Assembly (NCBI RefSeq): GCF_019774615.1
Contig: NZ_CP081496.1
Coordinates: forward strand, 2,728,001 to 2,792,000
Length of the DNA: 64,000 bases
Source: Streptomyces sp. BHT-5-2
GTDB taxonomy: Bacteria; Actinomycetota; Actinomycetes; Streptomycetales; Streptomycetaceae
Direction: 5' to 3'
The translations under genes were made by a program, and so were the position numbers. Of this stretch, positions 52,471 through 60,972 are shown piece by piece. The notes under the pieces were generated by a model. That model was given only the letters and a program-made list of their open reading frames with translations, was not told the DNA's origin and did no database searches. Position 1 is the first letter of the stretch; every line of letters starts with the position of its first letter.

Positions 52471-52953
52471 ATGCGAGACGTACGCGCGTTACTCACCCCT
52501 GCCGCGTTCGGGGGTGTCGTCGCAACGGTTCGCGACAACAACCCCGGCATGGACGAGGCTACGGCGGTCCGGATCAGCACGGAAGCGCTGAAGTTCGTTC
52601 ACACGGCGGCCAAGTTCCCCACTATGAGGATCACGCCGTCCAACGTGGTGGACGAGGGCTGGCACGCACTGATCCTGCACACCGGGCCGTACGCCAAGCT
52701 GTGCGAAGGGCTGGGGCGGTTCGTGCACCACTACCCGGAGCGACCCGACGCCCAACGCCACGACCCGCAGGCGCTCACGCGCACGGTGGCCCTGATCGAG
52801 GAAGCCGGACACCAGGTGGACCGCGACCTGTGGACGGGGCCGACCGAAGCCCTGGTCCCCGTGGCGGCCAACTGCTCCCACACCCCCAAGCCGGGAGGCT
52901 GCGGCCCGATCAACCCTGGAAACTGTGCCACGCATGGTGGCGACGGTGACTAG
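52471..52953 (+). CDS. GRDP-like (glycine-rich-domain-type) protein
   Basis: A 160-residue protein. The motif VDEGWHALILHTGPYAKLCEGLGRFVHHYPE resembles the W-H-x-x-I-L/HH core of the glycine-rich domain-containing protein (GRDP/DUF1399-type) family, of unknown function. The C-terminus has Cys residues in ANCSHTPKPGGCGPINPGNC. AGGAGG is seven bases before the ATG. Cargo or accessory gene of the element. Confidence 0.7.
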   Translation: MRDVRALLTPAAFGGVVATVRDNNPGMDEATAVRISTEALKFVHTAAKFPTMRITPSNVVDEGWHALILHTGPYAKLCEGLGRFVHHYPERPDAQRHDPQALTRTVALIEEAGHQVDRDLWTGPTEALVPVAANCSHTPKPGGCGPINPGNCATHGGDGD

Positions 52954-52985
52954 GCTCCCCGGACGCACGATGGAAGGGTGAGTTC

Positions 52986-53246
52986 ATGAACGCGGAAGAG
53001 GCCCGCCTGGTGGATGTCACGCTCCGGCGGCTCGGCATCCCGGGAGTCGTCGCGCCGGAAGACCCGGAGCACGCGGCTGGCGACTGGCGTGTGTACGACA
53101 GCGCTGACTCGACCCGACGCAGGGACACCACCGCTGACGCCCTGGCGGCCGTCGTGGCGAAGTTCCGGGAGGCCAATCCCGAGCCCCCTGGGAAGCCGCA
53201 GGCCGGTCCCACGCGAGGCTTCATCATTCCGCCCAACGAGGACTGA
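52986..53246 (+). CDS. small element protein near attR
   Basis: An 86-residue soluble protein (MNAEEARLVDVTLRRLGIPG...) with a helix-strand-helix core and a proline-rich tail. GGAAGG-like site upstream of the ATG. No family recognised. Last gene before the right attachment site. Confidence 0.6.
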   Translation: MNAEEARLVDVTLRRLGIPGVVAPEDPEHAAGDWRVYDSADSTRRRDTTADALAAVVAKFREANPEPPGKPQAGPTRGFIIPPNED

Positions 53247-53266
53247 CCCGCTTCAACCGGCCCCGT

Positions 53267-53296
53267 CCGCCCGCTGCTCTGCGGCCCTGCGGGCGG
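53267..53296 (+). terminator. terminator at the right end of the element
   Basis: An 8-bp perfect stem (CCGCCCGC with GCGGGCGG) around a 14-nt loop, 20 bases past the last element gene and just before the convergent acetyltransferase stop. Confidence 0.65.
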
Positions 53297-53326
53297 GGCT
53301 TCTGAACCGTGCTGATAAATGGAGAG

Positions 53327-53800
53327 CTATGCCTCGCTGGCCAGCCTGCCCAGGGCGTCACCCGTGAGGCGGTACGTCGTCCACTCCTCTTGGGGGAGGG
53401 CGCCGAGCGACTTGTAGAATCCGATGGCAGACAAATTCCAGTCCAGGACCGACCACTCGAAACGCCGGTAGCCGCGGTCCACGCAGATCCGGGCGAGGGC
53501 CGCCAGCAGCGCCTTGCCGTGGCCGCCGCCGCGCGCCTCGGGGCGGACGTACAGGTCCTCCAGATAGACACCGTGCGTGCCCGTCCACGTCGAGAAGTTC
53601 CGGAACCACAGAGCGAAGCCGACCGGCTCGCCGGCGTCCTCGGCGATCAGCGCGAAGGCGGCCGGCTGCGGGCCGAACAGCGCCTCCTTCAGCTGTGGTT
53701 CGGTGGCCTGCGCGGCCTCCGGGGCCCGCTCGTAGGCGGCCAGTTCGCCGATCATGGCGAGGATGACGGGGACGTCGTCGGGCGTGGCTTCGCGGATCAT
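53327..53800 (-). CDS. GNAT acetyltransferase with element-supplied C-terminus
   Basis: A 157-residue GNAT acetyltransferase close to the diamine acetyltransferase-like group. The acetyl-CoA loop is VRPEARGGGHGKALL, followed by FEWSVLDWN and IGFYKSLGALP. The 5' part (53458-53800) is chromosomal; the final ~40 codons come from the integrated element, joined through the attachment core. The displaced native 3' end is at 44109-44254. Reading frame and core motifs are kept, so the host enzyme probably stays functional. Substrate unknown. Confidence 0.9.
   Translation of the reverse strand: MIREATPDDVPVILAMIGELAAYERAPEAAQATEPQLKEALFGPQPAAFALIAEDAGEPVGFALWFRNFSTWTGTHGVYLEDLYVRPEARGGGHGKALLAALARICVDRGYRRFEWSVLDWNLSAIGFYKSLGALPQEEWTTYRLTGDALGRLASEA
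53436..53457. repeat. attR, right 22-bp attachment core
   Basis: Perfect copy of the 22 bases at 44233-44254. Element DNA lies to the left and host acetyltransferase coding sequence to the right. Confidence 0.9.
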
Positions 53801-53865
53801 GCCGCAAGGCTAGACCGGACCTCCGCGCCGCCCCGCGGGGGTCCGTCGGATCCCGTGGGCCCGGC

Positions 53866-54126
53866 TCAGACCAGCGTCTCGTCGACGAAGCACCAGCGCC
53901 ACGACGCACCTGGTTCGAAGGACCGCATCACCGGGTGGCCGGTCTGCTCGTAGTGTCCGGTGGCGTGCCGGTACGGCGAGGAGTCGCAGCAGCCGACGTG
54001 CCCGCACGCCAGGCAGAGCCGCAGCTGCACCGGGTGGCTGCCGGCGGCCAGGCACTCCAGGCACGTCTCGCTCAGCGGGGTCGGCTCGCCCTGCGGGAGC
54101 GCGTGTACGTGCGTGCACTCCTTCAT
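53866..54126 (-). CDS. UBP-type zinc-finger protein
   Basis: An 86-residue protein that is a single ZnF-UBP domain: CLECLAAGSHPVQLRLCLACGHVGCCDSSPYRHATGHYEQTGHPVM holds the cysteines and histidines that bind zinc. In eukaryotes the fold binds ubiquitin C-termini; the bacterial role is unknown. It is 65 bases upstream of the acetyltransferase on the same strand, and may share its transcript. Confidence 0.88.
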   Translation of the reverse strand: MKECTHVHALPQGEPTPLSETCLECLAAGSHPVQLRLCLACGHVGCCDSSPYRHATGHYEQTGHPVMRSFEPGASWRWCFVDETLV

Positions 54127-54260
54127 GCCGCAACCCCGATCCGCTCGGCCGCGCACGTGCGAGGCGGGCACCCTTCCATGACTCGCTCGCTGCACTCGCT
54201 CATGATGGCCAGGTTAGATCGCCGGGACGGCCGGCGGGGGAAGTCGGGGACGGTGCGGGT

Positions 54261-55862
54261 GTGAACGTGATGCCGCTGTTGCTGCTGGTCGCGGGCAGTG
54301 CGGGGGTCGCCGGGCTGGCGCGGCGCACTCCGGTGCCGGCGCCGCTGCTGTTGGTCGCCGCGGGGCTCGGCGCCTCGTACATCCCCGGAATCCCGGACTA
54401 CACCCTCAACCCGCACATCGTGCTGCCGCTGCTGCTGCCCCCGCTGCTGCACACCGCCGCCCTGGAAGCCTCCTACCTGGACCTGCGGGCCAACCTGCGG
54501 CCGGTGGGGCTGCTCTCCGTCGGCTATGTGCTGTTCGCGACGCTCGCCGTCGGATACGCGGCCTACCTGGTCGTGCCCGGCCTGCCGCTGACCGCCGCGC
54601 TCGTGCTGGGTGCCGTCGTCGCGCCGCCGGACGCCGTCGCGGCCACCGCGATCGCCCGCAGACTGGGCCTGCCGCACCGGATCACGACGATCCTGCAGGG
54701 CGAGTCGCTGGTCAACGACGCCACCGCGATCACCGCGTACAAGGTGGCGCTGGCCGCCGCGCTGGGCACCGGCGCCACCTGGGGCGCGGGGCTGAAGGAG
54801 TTCGTCGTGGCGTCCCTGGGCGGCGTCGGGGTCGGCCTGGTGCTGATGGTGCCGCTGCACTGGCTCCGCCGCCGGCTGCGGGAGTCGGCGCTCCTGGAGA
54901 ACACCCTCTCGCTGCTCATCCCGTTCACCGCGTACGCCGCCGCCGAGCAGGTCGGGGCCTCCGGGGTGCTCGCCGTCGTGGTCGTCGGCCTCTACCTGGG
55001 GCACCGCTCCTGGCAGGTCGACTTCGAGACCCGGCTCCAGGAGGAGGCCGTGGGGAAGATGGTCTCGTTCGTGCTGGAGTCCGCGGTCTTCGCGCTGATC
55101 GGGCTGCAACTGCCGGTCGTGCTGCGCGGCCTGGGGGAGTTCGGCACGGCCCAGGCCCTCGGGTACGCGGTGCTGGTGTTCGGCGTCGTGGTGCTGGCGC
55201 GCTATGTGTGGGTCTTCCCCGCGACGTACCTGCCGCGGCTGCTGTCGGCCCGGATCCGGGACCGCGAACCGGACACCACCTGGAAGGCGCCGGTCGTCGT
55301 CGGCTGGGCCGGGATGCGCGGGGTGGTCTCGCTGGCCATCGCCTTCTCCATCCCGATGACGGTGCGCGACGGCGGCCCCTTCCCGGCCCGCACCCTGGTG
55401 CTCTTCCTGACCTTCACCACCGTCATCGGCACCCTGGTCGTCCAGGGGCTGACGCTGCCGCCGCTGATCCGGGCGCTGCGCCTGCCCGCCCGGGACGCCG
55501 AGGCCGAGACGCTGGCCGAGGCACAGGCCCAGAACGAGGCGTCGCGGGCCGCCGAGGCCCGGCTGGACGCCCTGCTCCAGGACGGGCGCAACGCCCTCCC
55601 GGGGCCGCTCGCCGACCGGCTGCGCACCGTCCTGGAGCGGCGCCGCAACGCGGTCTGGGAGCGGCTCGGCGCGGTCAACGAGGTGACCGGGGAGTCCGCC
55701 GACGACACCTACCGGCGGCTGGCCCGGGAGATGATCGATGCCGAGCGGCGGGTCTTCGTCGAGCTGCGGGACGCCCGGCGGATCGACGACGAGATGATGC
55801 GGACGCTGCTGCGGCGGCTGGACCTGGAGGAGGCGACGGCCTACCGGGAGGGCACGCCGTGA
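54261..55862 (+). CDS. CPA1-family Na+/H+ antiporter
   Basis: A 533-residue antiporter with about 12 membrane helices in residues 1-400 and a hydrophilic, helical C-terminal tail of 130 residues (AEAETLAEAQAQNEASRAAEARLDALL). The transport-site acids are in APPDAVAATAIA and GESLVNDATAI, both CPA1 marks. It should export Na+ (or K+) for protons at the cell membrane. The GTG start has no clear ribosome site; ATG at 54270 is an alternative. Confidence 0.92.
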   Translation: MNVMPLLLLVAGSAGVAGLARRTPVPAPLLLVAAGLGASYIPGIPDYTLNPHIVLPLLLPPLLHTAALEASYLDLRANLRPVGLLSVGYVLFATLAVGYAAYLVVPGLPLTAALVLGAVVAPPDAVAATAIARRLGLPHRITTILQGESLVNDATAITAYKVALAAALGTGATWGAGLKEFVVASLGGVGVGLVLMVPLHWLRRRLRESALLENTLSLLIPFTAYAAAEQVGASGVLAVVVVGLYLGHRSWQVDFETRLQEEAVGKMVSFVLESAVFALIGLQLPVVLRGLGEFGTAQALGYAVLVFGVVVLARYVWVFPATYLPRLLSARIRDREPDTTWKAPVVVGWAGMRGVVSLAIAFSIPMTVRDGGPFPARTLVLFLTFTTVIGTLVVQGLTLPPLIRALRLPARDAEAETLAEAQAQNEASRAAEARLDALLQDGRNALPGPLADRLRTVLERRRNAVWERLGAVNEVTGESADDTYRRLAREMIDAERRVFVELRDARRIDDEMMRTLLRRLDLEEATAYREGTP

Positions 55863-55883
55863 CCCGGACGCCGCGCCCGGTGC

Positions 55884-56804
55884 CTACGGGGTACCGGTGA
55901 CGACGGCGGCGACGGTGCTCCCGGAGGGGAAGGCGCCCCGCTCGGCCAGGGTGGTCAGGGCGAGCAGCAGCTTGGCGACGTAGACCCGCTCGACGGGCAG
56001 GCCGTGCCGCTCCTCGAAGGCGTCGGCGAACGCGTCCAGTTCGGGGGTGCGGCGGGCGTAGCCGCCGCAGTGGAAGTCCTCCGCCAGCGACCAGTCGCCG
56101 CGGACGCCGCCGAAGGCCGCCCGCTGGAGGTCGGCGACGGTCTCGTGGAGGAAGTGCGGGCTGCCGCCCTTGAGGACGGGGACGCCCAGCGCCCGCTGAC
56201 CGGGGTCGAGGCCGGCGGCGAGCCCGGCCAGGGTGCCGCCGGTGCCGCAGGCCACCGCGACGGTGTCCGCGTGCCCGCGCAGCTCGCGGCCCAGCTCCGT
56301 GCAGCCCTGTGCGGCCAGGGCGTTGCTGCCGCCCTCCGGTATGAGCCGGAAGGCGCCGAAGCGGTCGTGGAGGGCGGCCAGGACGTCCGGGTCGGTCTTG
56401 CGGCGGTAGGTGGCGCGGTCGACGAAGTGCAGCCGCATGCCGTCGGCAACACAGCGGGTCAGCGACCAGTTGAGCGGGCCGCCGGCCAGCTCGTCGCCGC
56501 GGACCACCCCGACGGTGGCCAGGCCGAGCAGCCGGCCGGCGGCGGCCGTGGCGCGCAGGTGGTTGGAGTACGCGCCGCCGAAGGTGAGCAGCGCGCGGTC
56601 GCCCGCCTCGGCCGCGGCCCGCAGATTGGGCGCCAGCTTGCGCCACTTGTTGCCCGGGAGGGCGGGGTGGATGAGGTCGTCCCGCTTGAGCAGCAGGCGG
56701 ACGCCGCGGCGGGCGAAGGGCGCGTCGTCGACCTCCTGGAGCGGGGAGGGGAGACGGGGGCGGAGTGTCCGGGGATCGGGGGACCGGGGATCGGGGTGGG
56801 TCAC
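55884..56804 (-). CDS. PLP-dependent D-cysteine desulfhydrase/ACC deaminase-family protein
   Basis: A 306-residue fold-type II PLP enzyme. The cofactor lysine is in LPGNKWRKL, with FGGAYSNHLRATAAAG and a phosphate-binding CGTGGTLAGL. Family members split D-cysteine or 1-aminocyclopropane-1-carboxylate; which one cannot be told here. The GTG at 56804 begins the conserved part; the frame is open to 56939 with a proline-rich stretch that looks non-native. Convergent with the antiporter. Confidence 0.82.
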   Translation of the reverse strand: MTHPDPRSPDPRTLRPRLPSPLQEVDDAPFARRGVRLLLKRDDLIHPALPGNKWRKLAPNLRAAAEAGDRALLTFGGAYSNHLRATAAAGRLLGLATVGVVRGDELAGGPLNWSLTRCVADGMRLHFVDRATYRRKTDPDVLAALHDRFGAFRLIPEGGSNALAAQGCTELGRELRGHADTVAVACGTGGTLAGLAAGLDPGQRALGVPVLKGGSPHFLHETVADLQRAAFGGVRGDWSLAEDFHCGGYARRTPELDAFADAFEERHGLPVERVYVAKLLLALTTLAERGAFPSGSTVAAVVTGTP

Positions 56805-56865
56805 AGGGGAGTGGGGAGGGAGCCGGGGAAGGGTGGGGACGGGGGTGCGGCGGGCCGGCGGGCCG

Positions 56866-57099
56866 TCAGCCGTGGAGGAAGCCGTCGCCGTGGGCGCTGA
56901 TGTGGGCCTCAAGGGCGGTGAGGGCGCTCTGGGTGGCATCGGGGGTGCCGCTGCCGCGGCGCTCGGCGTAGTAGGCCGCGCCGAGCTTCCTCAGCAGGTC
57001 GTTGCCCGCGCGCTGCTGCTGCAACTCGTCGACCTTCTGCTTGCCTTGGGCCAGACCCTGCTTCGCCTGCTCCTTGGCGCGGTCGAGAAACCCTGACAT
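56866..57099 (-). CDS. small conserved streptomycete protein
   Basis: A 77-residue amphipathic-helical protein (MSGFLDRAKEQAKQGLAQGKQKVDELQQQ...) with a repeat-like lysine/glutamine-rich N-terminus, GNDLLRKLGAAYYAERRG, and a short acidic C-terminus. Conserved in Streptomyces; no function known. GGGAGG is five bases before the ATG. Confidence 0.8.
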   Translation of the reverse strand: MSGFLDRAKEQAKQGLAQGKQKVDELQQQRAGNDLLRKLGAAYYAERRGSGTPDATQSALTALEAHISAHGDGFLHG

Positions 57100-57220
57100 T
57101 GCTGCCTCCCTGGCGTGCGGGCCGCTGGGCCCGGTCGGTGTCGGTTGCGTACGGGATCAACGGCGGGGACGGCCGTGGGGTTCCCGTGCCAGGCTGGGGG
57201 ATGTGGGCGAGGAGCGCGAC

Positions 57221-58003
57221 ATGGGTGAGCCGGTTGGCGCAGCCGGGGCGGACGGCGGCCGGGCCGCTCCGGGACCGTACGCGGAGCGGGCCTCGCGGCT
57301 GCCGGGGGCGGTGCTCTGGCGCACCACCACGGTGCCCGGCGCGCGGCCGGTGCTGCCCGACGGCTGCACGGACCTGATCTGGGGCGCGGGGCGGCTGCTG
57401 GTGGCCGGGCCGGACACCGGGCCGCAGGCGCCCGGCGGCGCGGTGCCGGCCGGGACGCGCTGGGTGGGGCTGCGGTTCGCGCCCGGGCAGGGACCGGCGG
57501 TCTTCGGGGTGCCGGCCCATGAACTGCGCGACCGGCGGGTGCCGTTGGCGGACCTGTGGGGCGACCGGCGGGCCCGGGAACTGGCGGAGCGGGCGGCGGC
57601 CGGCGCCCCCGGGGCGGTGCTGGAGGAGGCCGCGCGGGACGCGCTGCGGGCGGCCGGGCGGTGGGCTCCCGGGGACGGGGCCCCGGGCGAGCTGCCCGGC
57701 CGGGACGGCCGGACCGCGGCGATCGTGTCCCGGCTCGGGCGCGGTCGCCCGGTGGCGGAGGTGGCCCGCCTGGCCGGGATGGGCGAACGGCGGCTGCACC
57801 GGCACAGCCTGACGGTCTTCGGGTACGGGCCGAAGACGCTGGGCCGGGTGCTGCGGCTGGTGCGGGCGCTGGAACTGGCCCGCGCCGGCGTCTCCTACGC
57901 CGAGGTCGCGGCGCGCGCCGGCTACGCGGACCAGGCCCATCTGGCACGCGAGGTGAAGTCGCTCGCGGGGGCTCCGATGGGGGCGCTCCTCGGGCCGGGA
58001 TAG
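57221..58003 (+). CDS. AraC-family regulator
   Basis: A 260-residue regulator. An N-terminal domain with LPDGCTDLIWGAGRLLVAGPDTGP is typical of the DUF6597-type AraC group, and two C-terminal HTH motifs (VAEVARLAGMGERRLHR and YAEVAARAGYADQAHLAREVKSLAG) bind DNA. The ATG at 57221 has GAGGAG six bases upstream. Its target is unknown; glutaminase is the next gene on the same strand, ten bases on. Confidence 0.85.
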   Translation: MGEPVGAAGADGGRAAPGPYAERASRLPGAVLWRTTTVPGARPVLPDGCTDLIWGAGRLLVAGPDTGPQAPGGAVPAGTRWVGLRFAPGQGPAVFGVPAHELRDRRVPLADLWGDRRARELAERAAAGAPGAVLEEAARDALRAAGRWAPGDGAPGELPGRDGRTAAIVSRLGRGRPVAEVARLAGMGERRLHRHSLTVFGYGPKTLGRVLRLVRALELARAGVSYAEVAARAGYADQAHLAREVKSLAGAPMGALLGPG

Positions 58004-58013
58004 CGTGTCCGGT

Positions 58014-58931
58014 ATGGACTACCAGGCCGTTCTCGAGGAGGTAGCGGCCTATGCGAGGCCGTTCGTGGGGCGCGGGCACGTCGCCGACTACATTCCCGCG
58101 CTGGCGGAAGTGCCTCCCGACCGCTTCGGGATCGCGGTGGCGGACATCAACGGCGAGGTGTACGGGACCGGTGACTGGGGGATACCGTTCTCGGTCCAGT
58201 CGATCTCCAAGGCGTTCTCGCTGGCGCTGGTGATGGCCGGGTCCCACGGGGACGACGACATCTGGCAACGGGTCGGGCGCGAGCCCTCGGGGACGCCGTT
58301 CAACTCCCTGGTGCAGCTGGAGTGGGAGAACGGCATTCCGCGGAATCCTTTCATCAACGCCGGCGCGCTGGTGGTGACGGACCGGCTGCTGACCATGACC
58401 GGTGACGCCAGCACCTCGATGCTGGAGTTCCTACAGGCCGAGAGCGGCAACCCGGAGCTGGCGTTCGACCAGGCGGTGGCCGGCTCGGAGGCCGACCACG
58501 GGGACCGCAACGCGGCGCTGGCGCACTTCATGGCGTCGTTCGGCAATCTGGAGAACCCCGTCCCGAGCGTCATCGAGCACTATTTCTGGCAGTGCTCGAT
58601 CGAGATGTCCTGCCGGGACCTCGCGGTGGCCGGCGGCTTCCTGGCCCGGCACGGGCTGCGGGCCGACGGCAGCCGGCTGCTGGAGGCGCGCGAGGCCAAG
58701 CGGATCAACGCGGTGATGCTGACCTGCGGCACGTACGACGCGGCCGGCGAGTTCGCCTACCGGGTGGGCCTGCCGGCGAAGAGCGGGGTGGGCGGCGGCA
58801 TCGTGGCCGTGGTGCCGGGCCGCTGCACACTGTGTGTGTGGAGCCCGGGGCTGGACGCCCGGGGGAACTCCGTGGCCGGGATGGCGGCGCTGGACCACTT
58901 CACGACGCTCACCGGCTGGTCGGTGTTCTAG
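58014..58931 (+). CDS. glsA: glutaminase A
   Basis: A 305-residue serine-dependent glutaminase (beta-lactamase fold) that hydrolyses glutamine to glutamate and ammonia. Active site: Ser-Lys in VQSISKAF, Tyr/Asn regions NPFINAGA and EHYFWQCSIEMSC, and KSGVGGGIV. The ATG follows the AraC stop by ten bases; TAGCGT upstream could make it leaderless. An in-frame GTG at 58005 is possible. Confidence 0.94.
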   Translation: MDYQAVLEEVAAYARPFVGRGHVADYIPALAEVPPDRFGIAVADINGEVYGTGDWGIPFSVQSISKAFSLALVMAGSHGDDDIWQRVGREPSGTPFNSLVQLEWENGIPRNPFINAGALVVTDRLLTMTGDASTSMLEFLQAESGNPELAFDQAVAGSEADHGDRNAALAHFMASFGNLENPVPSVIEHYFWQCSIEMSCRDLAVAGGFLARHGLRADGSRLLEAREAKRINAVMLTCGTYDAAGEFAYRVGLPAKSGVGGGIVAVVPGRCTLCVWSPGLDARGNSVAGMAALDHFTTLTGWSVF

Positions 58932-59052
58932 GGCCGGTCCGACGGCCCCGTCCCACCGGCCGGGGCCGGGTCGTGCCTGCTCCGGGCGGGTGGGCTGGCG
59001 TTGTGGGGCGGGGAGCGGCGGCGCATGGTGGGCGGTAGGAGGTGCACCTGCC

Positions 59053-59286
59053 ATGGAGCATGAGATGCGCGCTGAGTATGCGGAGGGCGTGCTGCCGCAC
59101 GAGGACACACCGGTCAGGAAGTGGCACATGACCCGGGTGGGCGCGACCGTCGCGATGTGCGGTCAGCCGCTGGCCCCGGCGGCCGCCACCCAGTCGGCCG
59201 GCAAGTGGGGGACGGCCGAGGCCCAGCCGTTCTGCCGCACCTGCGGCGTGATGTACCTGGAGGAGCACCCGCAGGACACCGATTGA
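59053..59286 (+). CDS. small Cys/His-rich conserved protein
   Basis: A 77-residue protein with His16, His25, and cysteines in MCGQPLAP and FCRTCGVMY, a possible zinc or Fe site. AGGAGGTG is eight bases before the ATG. Conserved in Streptomyces; no function known. Confidence 0.8.
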   Translation: MEHEMRAEYAEGVLPHEDTPVRKWHMTRVGATVAMCGQPLAPAAATQSAGKWGTAEAQPFCRTCGVMYLEEHPQDTD

Positions 59287-59353
59287 CCCACGGCCGGGCC
59301 GTCCCCGTCCCCGTCCCTGCTCCGGCCGGACGGGACGGGGACGGCCCGCACGG

Positions 59354-59758
59354 TCAGGCCGGAGCGGCGAAGAGGTCGACGCCGCGCCCGTCGGGGTCCC
59401 GCACGACGGCGTAACGCTGGCCCCAGTCGGCGTCCCAGGGCTCCCGCTCGCCCGTATGCCCGGCGGCGGTGAGTTCCGCGTACACGGCGTCGACGTGGGC
59501 GGCGTCCCTACAGGCGAAGGCGAGGCCGGTGTGCGTACCGGGCGGGGGCGGCGTCCAGGCGGGGTCGAGGGCGCGGGCGGTCTCGTGGGTGTCCCACATC
59601 AGCCGGAGGCCGCCGGGGAGCCGCGCCTCGACGTGCGGGGCGGGGCCGGCGGCCTCGGGGACGGCGACGCCCAGCCGGCGGTAGAACGCCAGGGAGGCGG
59701 CCAGGTCGGCCACGACCAGGCCGATCGCGTCGAGGCGGGGTACGGGTGCGGTGTTCAT
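59354..59758 (-). CDS. VOC-superfamily (glyoxalase-like) protein
   Basis: A 134-residue vicinal-oxygen-chelate domain. Two beta-alpha-beta halves are visible (IGLVVADLAASLAFYRRLG; HTGLAFACRDAAHVDAVYAEL) and the end VVRDPDGRGVDLFA carries a metal ligand. Enzyme activity cannot be assigned. The frame stays open for far longer upstream by chance of GC-rich DNA. Confidence 0.87.
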   Translation of the reverse strand: MNTAPVPRLDAIGLVVADLAASLAFYRRLGVAVPEAAGPAPHVEARLPGGLRLMWDTHETARALDPAWTPPPPGTHTGLAFACRDAAHVDAVYAELTAAGHTGEREPWDADWGQRYAVVRDPDGRGVDLFAAPA

Positions 59759-59838
59759 GGCGGCGAGCGTAGGAGCGGCCGGCGGCGGCCGTCTTGAACG
59801 AATCGGACGCCGCCGGGGCCGGGCCGCCGCCGGGCCCG

Positions 59839-60777
59839 TCAGGGGCAGTGGACGACCTGGCCGGCGTACGAGAGGTTGCCGCCGAAGGCGAAGAGCAGCA
59901 CCGGTGCGCCGGCCGGCACCTCGCGGCGGTCCACCAGCTTGGCGAGGGCGAGCGGGACCGAGGCGGCCGAGGTGTTGCCGGAGTCGACGACGTCGCGGGC
60001 GACCACGGCGTTGACCGCGCCGAGGCGCTCCGCGACCGGCTCGATGATCCGCAGGTTGGCCTGGTGCAGGACGACGCCGGCCAGCTCCTCGGGGCGCAGC
60101 CCGGCCCGGTCGCAGACCTGGCGGGCGATGGCCGGGAGCTGCGTGGTGGCCCAGCGGTAGACGGTCTGCCCCTCCTGGGAGAAGCGGGGCGGGTCGCCCT
60201 CGATGCGGACCGCGTTGCCCATCTGCGGGACCGAGCCCCACAGGACCGGGCTGATCCCGGGGTCGGGCGCGGCGGTGACCACCGCGGCGGCGGCGCCGTC
60301 CCCGACCAGGACGCAGGTGGAGCGGTCGGTCCAGTCGACCACGTCGGTGAACTTCTCCGCCCCGATGACCAGGGCGTTCGTCGCCGAGCCGGCCCGGATG
60401 GCGTGGTCGGCGGTGGCCAGCGCGTGGGTGAAGCCGGCACAGACGACGTTGAGGTCCATCGTGGCCGGCGCGGCCATGTCCAGACGGGCGGCGACCCGGG
60501 CCGCGGTGTTGGGGCTGCGGTCGGTGGCGGTGCAGGTGGCGACCAGCACCAGGTCGATGTCCGCGGCGGCCAGGCCGGCGGCGGCCAGCGCCTTCTCCGC
60601 GGCCGCGGCCGCCATCGCGTCCACCGTCTCGTCCGGGGCGGCGACATGGCGGGTGCGGATGCCGACGCGGCTGCGGATCCAGGCGTCGTCGGTGTCGACG
60701 ATCCCGGCGAGGTCGTCGTTGGTGAGCACGCGGGAGGGCTGGTAATGGCCGAGGGCCAGGATGCGCGACCCGGTCAT
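59839..60777 (-). CDS. beta-ketoacyl-ACP synthase III (FabH-like)
   Basis: A 312-residue KAS III. Catalytic Cys113 is in NVVCAGFTHALATA, His in HQANLRIIEPVAERLG, Asn in DSGNTSAASVPLAL. Family enzymes condense an acyl-CoA starter with malonyl-ACP. It is not in a fab operon here, so it may serve a specialised pathway rather than housekeeping synthesis. Confidence 0.9.
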   Translation of the reverse strand: MTGSRILALGHYQPSRVLTNDDLAGIVDTDDAWIRSRVGIRTRHVAAPDETVDAMAAAAAEKALAAAGLAAADIDLVLVATCTATDRSPNTAARVAARLDMAAPATMDLNVVCAGFTHALATADHAIRAGSATNALVIGAEKFTDVVDWTDRSTCVLVGDGAAAAVVTAAPDPGISPVLWGSVPQMGNAVRIEGDPPRFSQEGQTVYRWATTQLPAIARQVCDRAGLRPEELAGVVLHQANLRIIEPVAERLGAVNAVVARDVVDSGNTSAASVPLALAKLVDRREVPAGAPVLLFAFGGNLSYAGQVVHCP

Positions 60778-60972
60778 GAGGTCCTCTGGGGTACGTGGAG
60801 CGGGCGGTACCCGGACAGTCTTGCCGGTCGGGGGGCGGCGGACGGGTGTGCGAACCGCCAACGTTCGGCGCTGAGAACTGGAGGCTTCCGACGCGTGTCG
60901 GCCCCGGCGACCCCTGCGGCCGCGACGGCGAAGTGCGCGGCGCGGCCGGGGCCGCAGGGGGACGACGGGCGC

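Larger units (their letters stand above)
44233..53457. mobile_element. 9.2-kb integrative phage-satellite-like element
   Basis: The segment is flanked by perfect 22-bp repeats within an acetyltransferase gene and carries, in order, a serine integrase, a small protein, a primase-helicase, an origin-like inverted repeat, a small protein, a scaffold-like protein, a major capsid protein, a small membrane protein, an XRE regulator and three small proteins. Base composition is visibly less GC-rich than the host. I see no portal, terminase, prohead protease, tail, lysis, or conjugation (FtsK/TraB) gene. The gene set fits a capsid-encoding phage satellite or a phiRv1-like element; a reduced prophage is the alternative. 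Both ends and the integrase are intact, so mobility is plausible. Confidence 0.88.

Noticed and set aside
44233..53457. Integrative conjugative element (AICE) of pSAM2 type
   Set aside because: No FtsK/TraB-type transfer gene, no tyrosine integrase and no tRNA target; a capsid gene is present instead.
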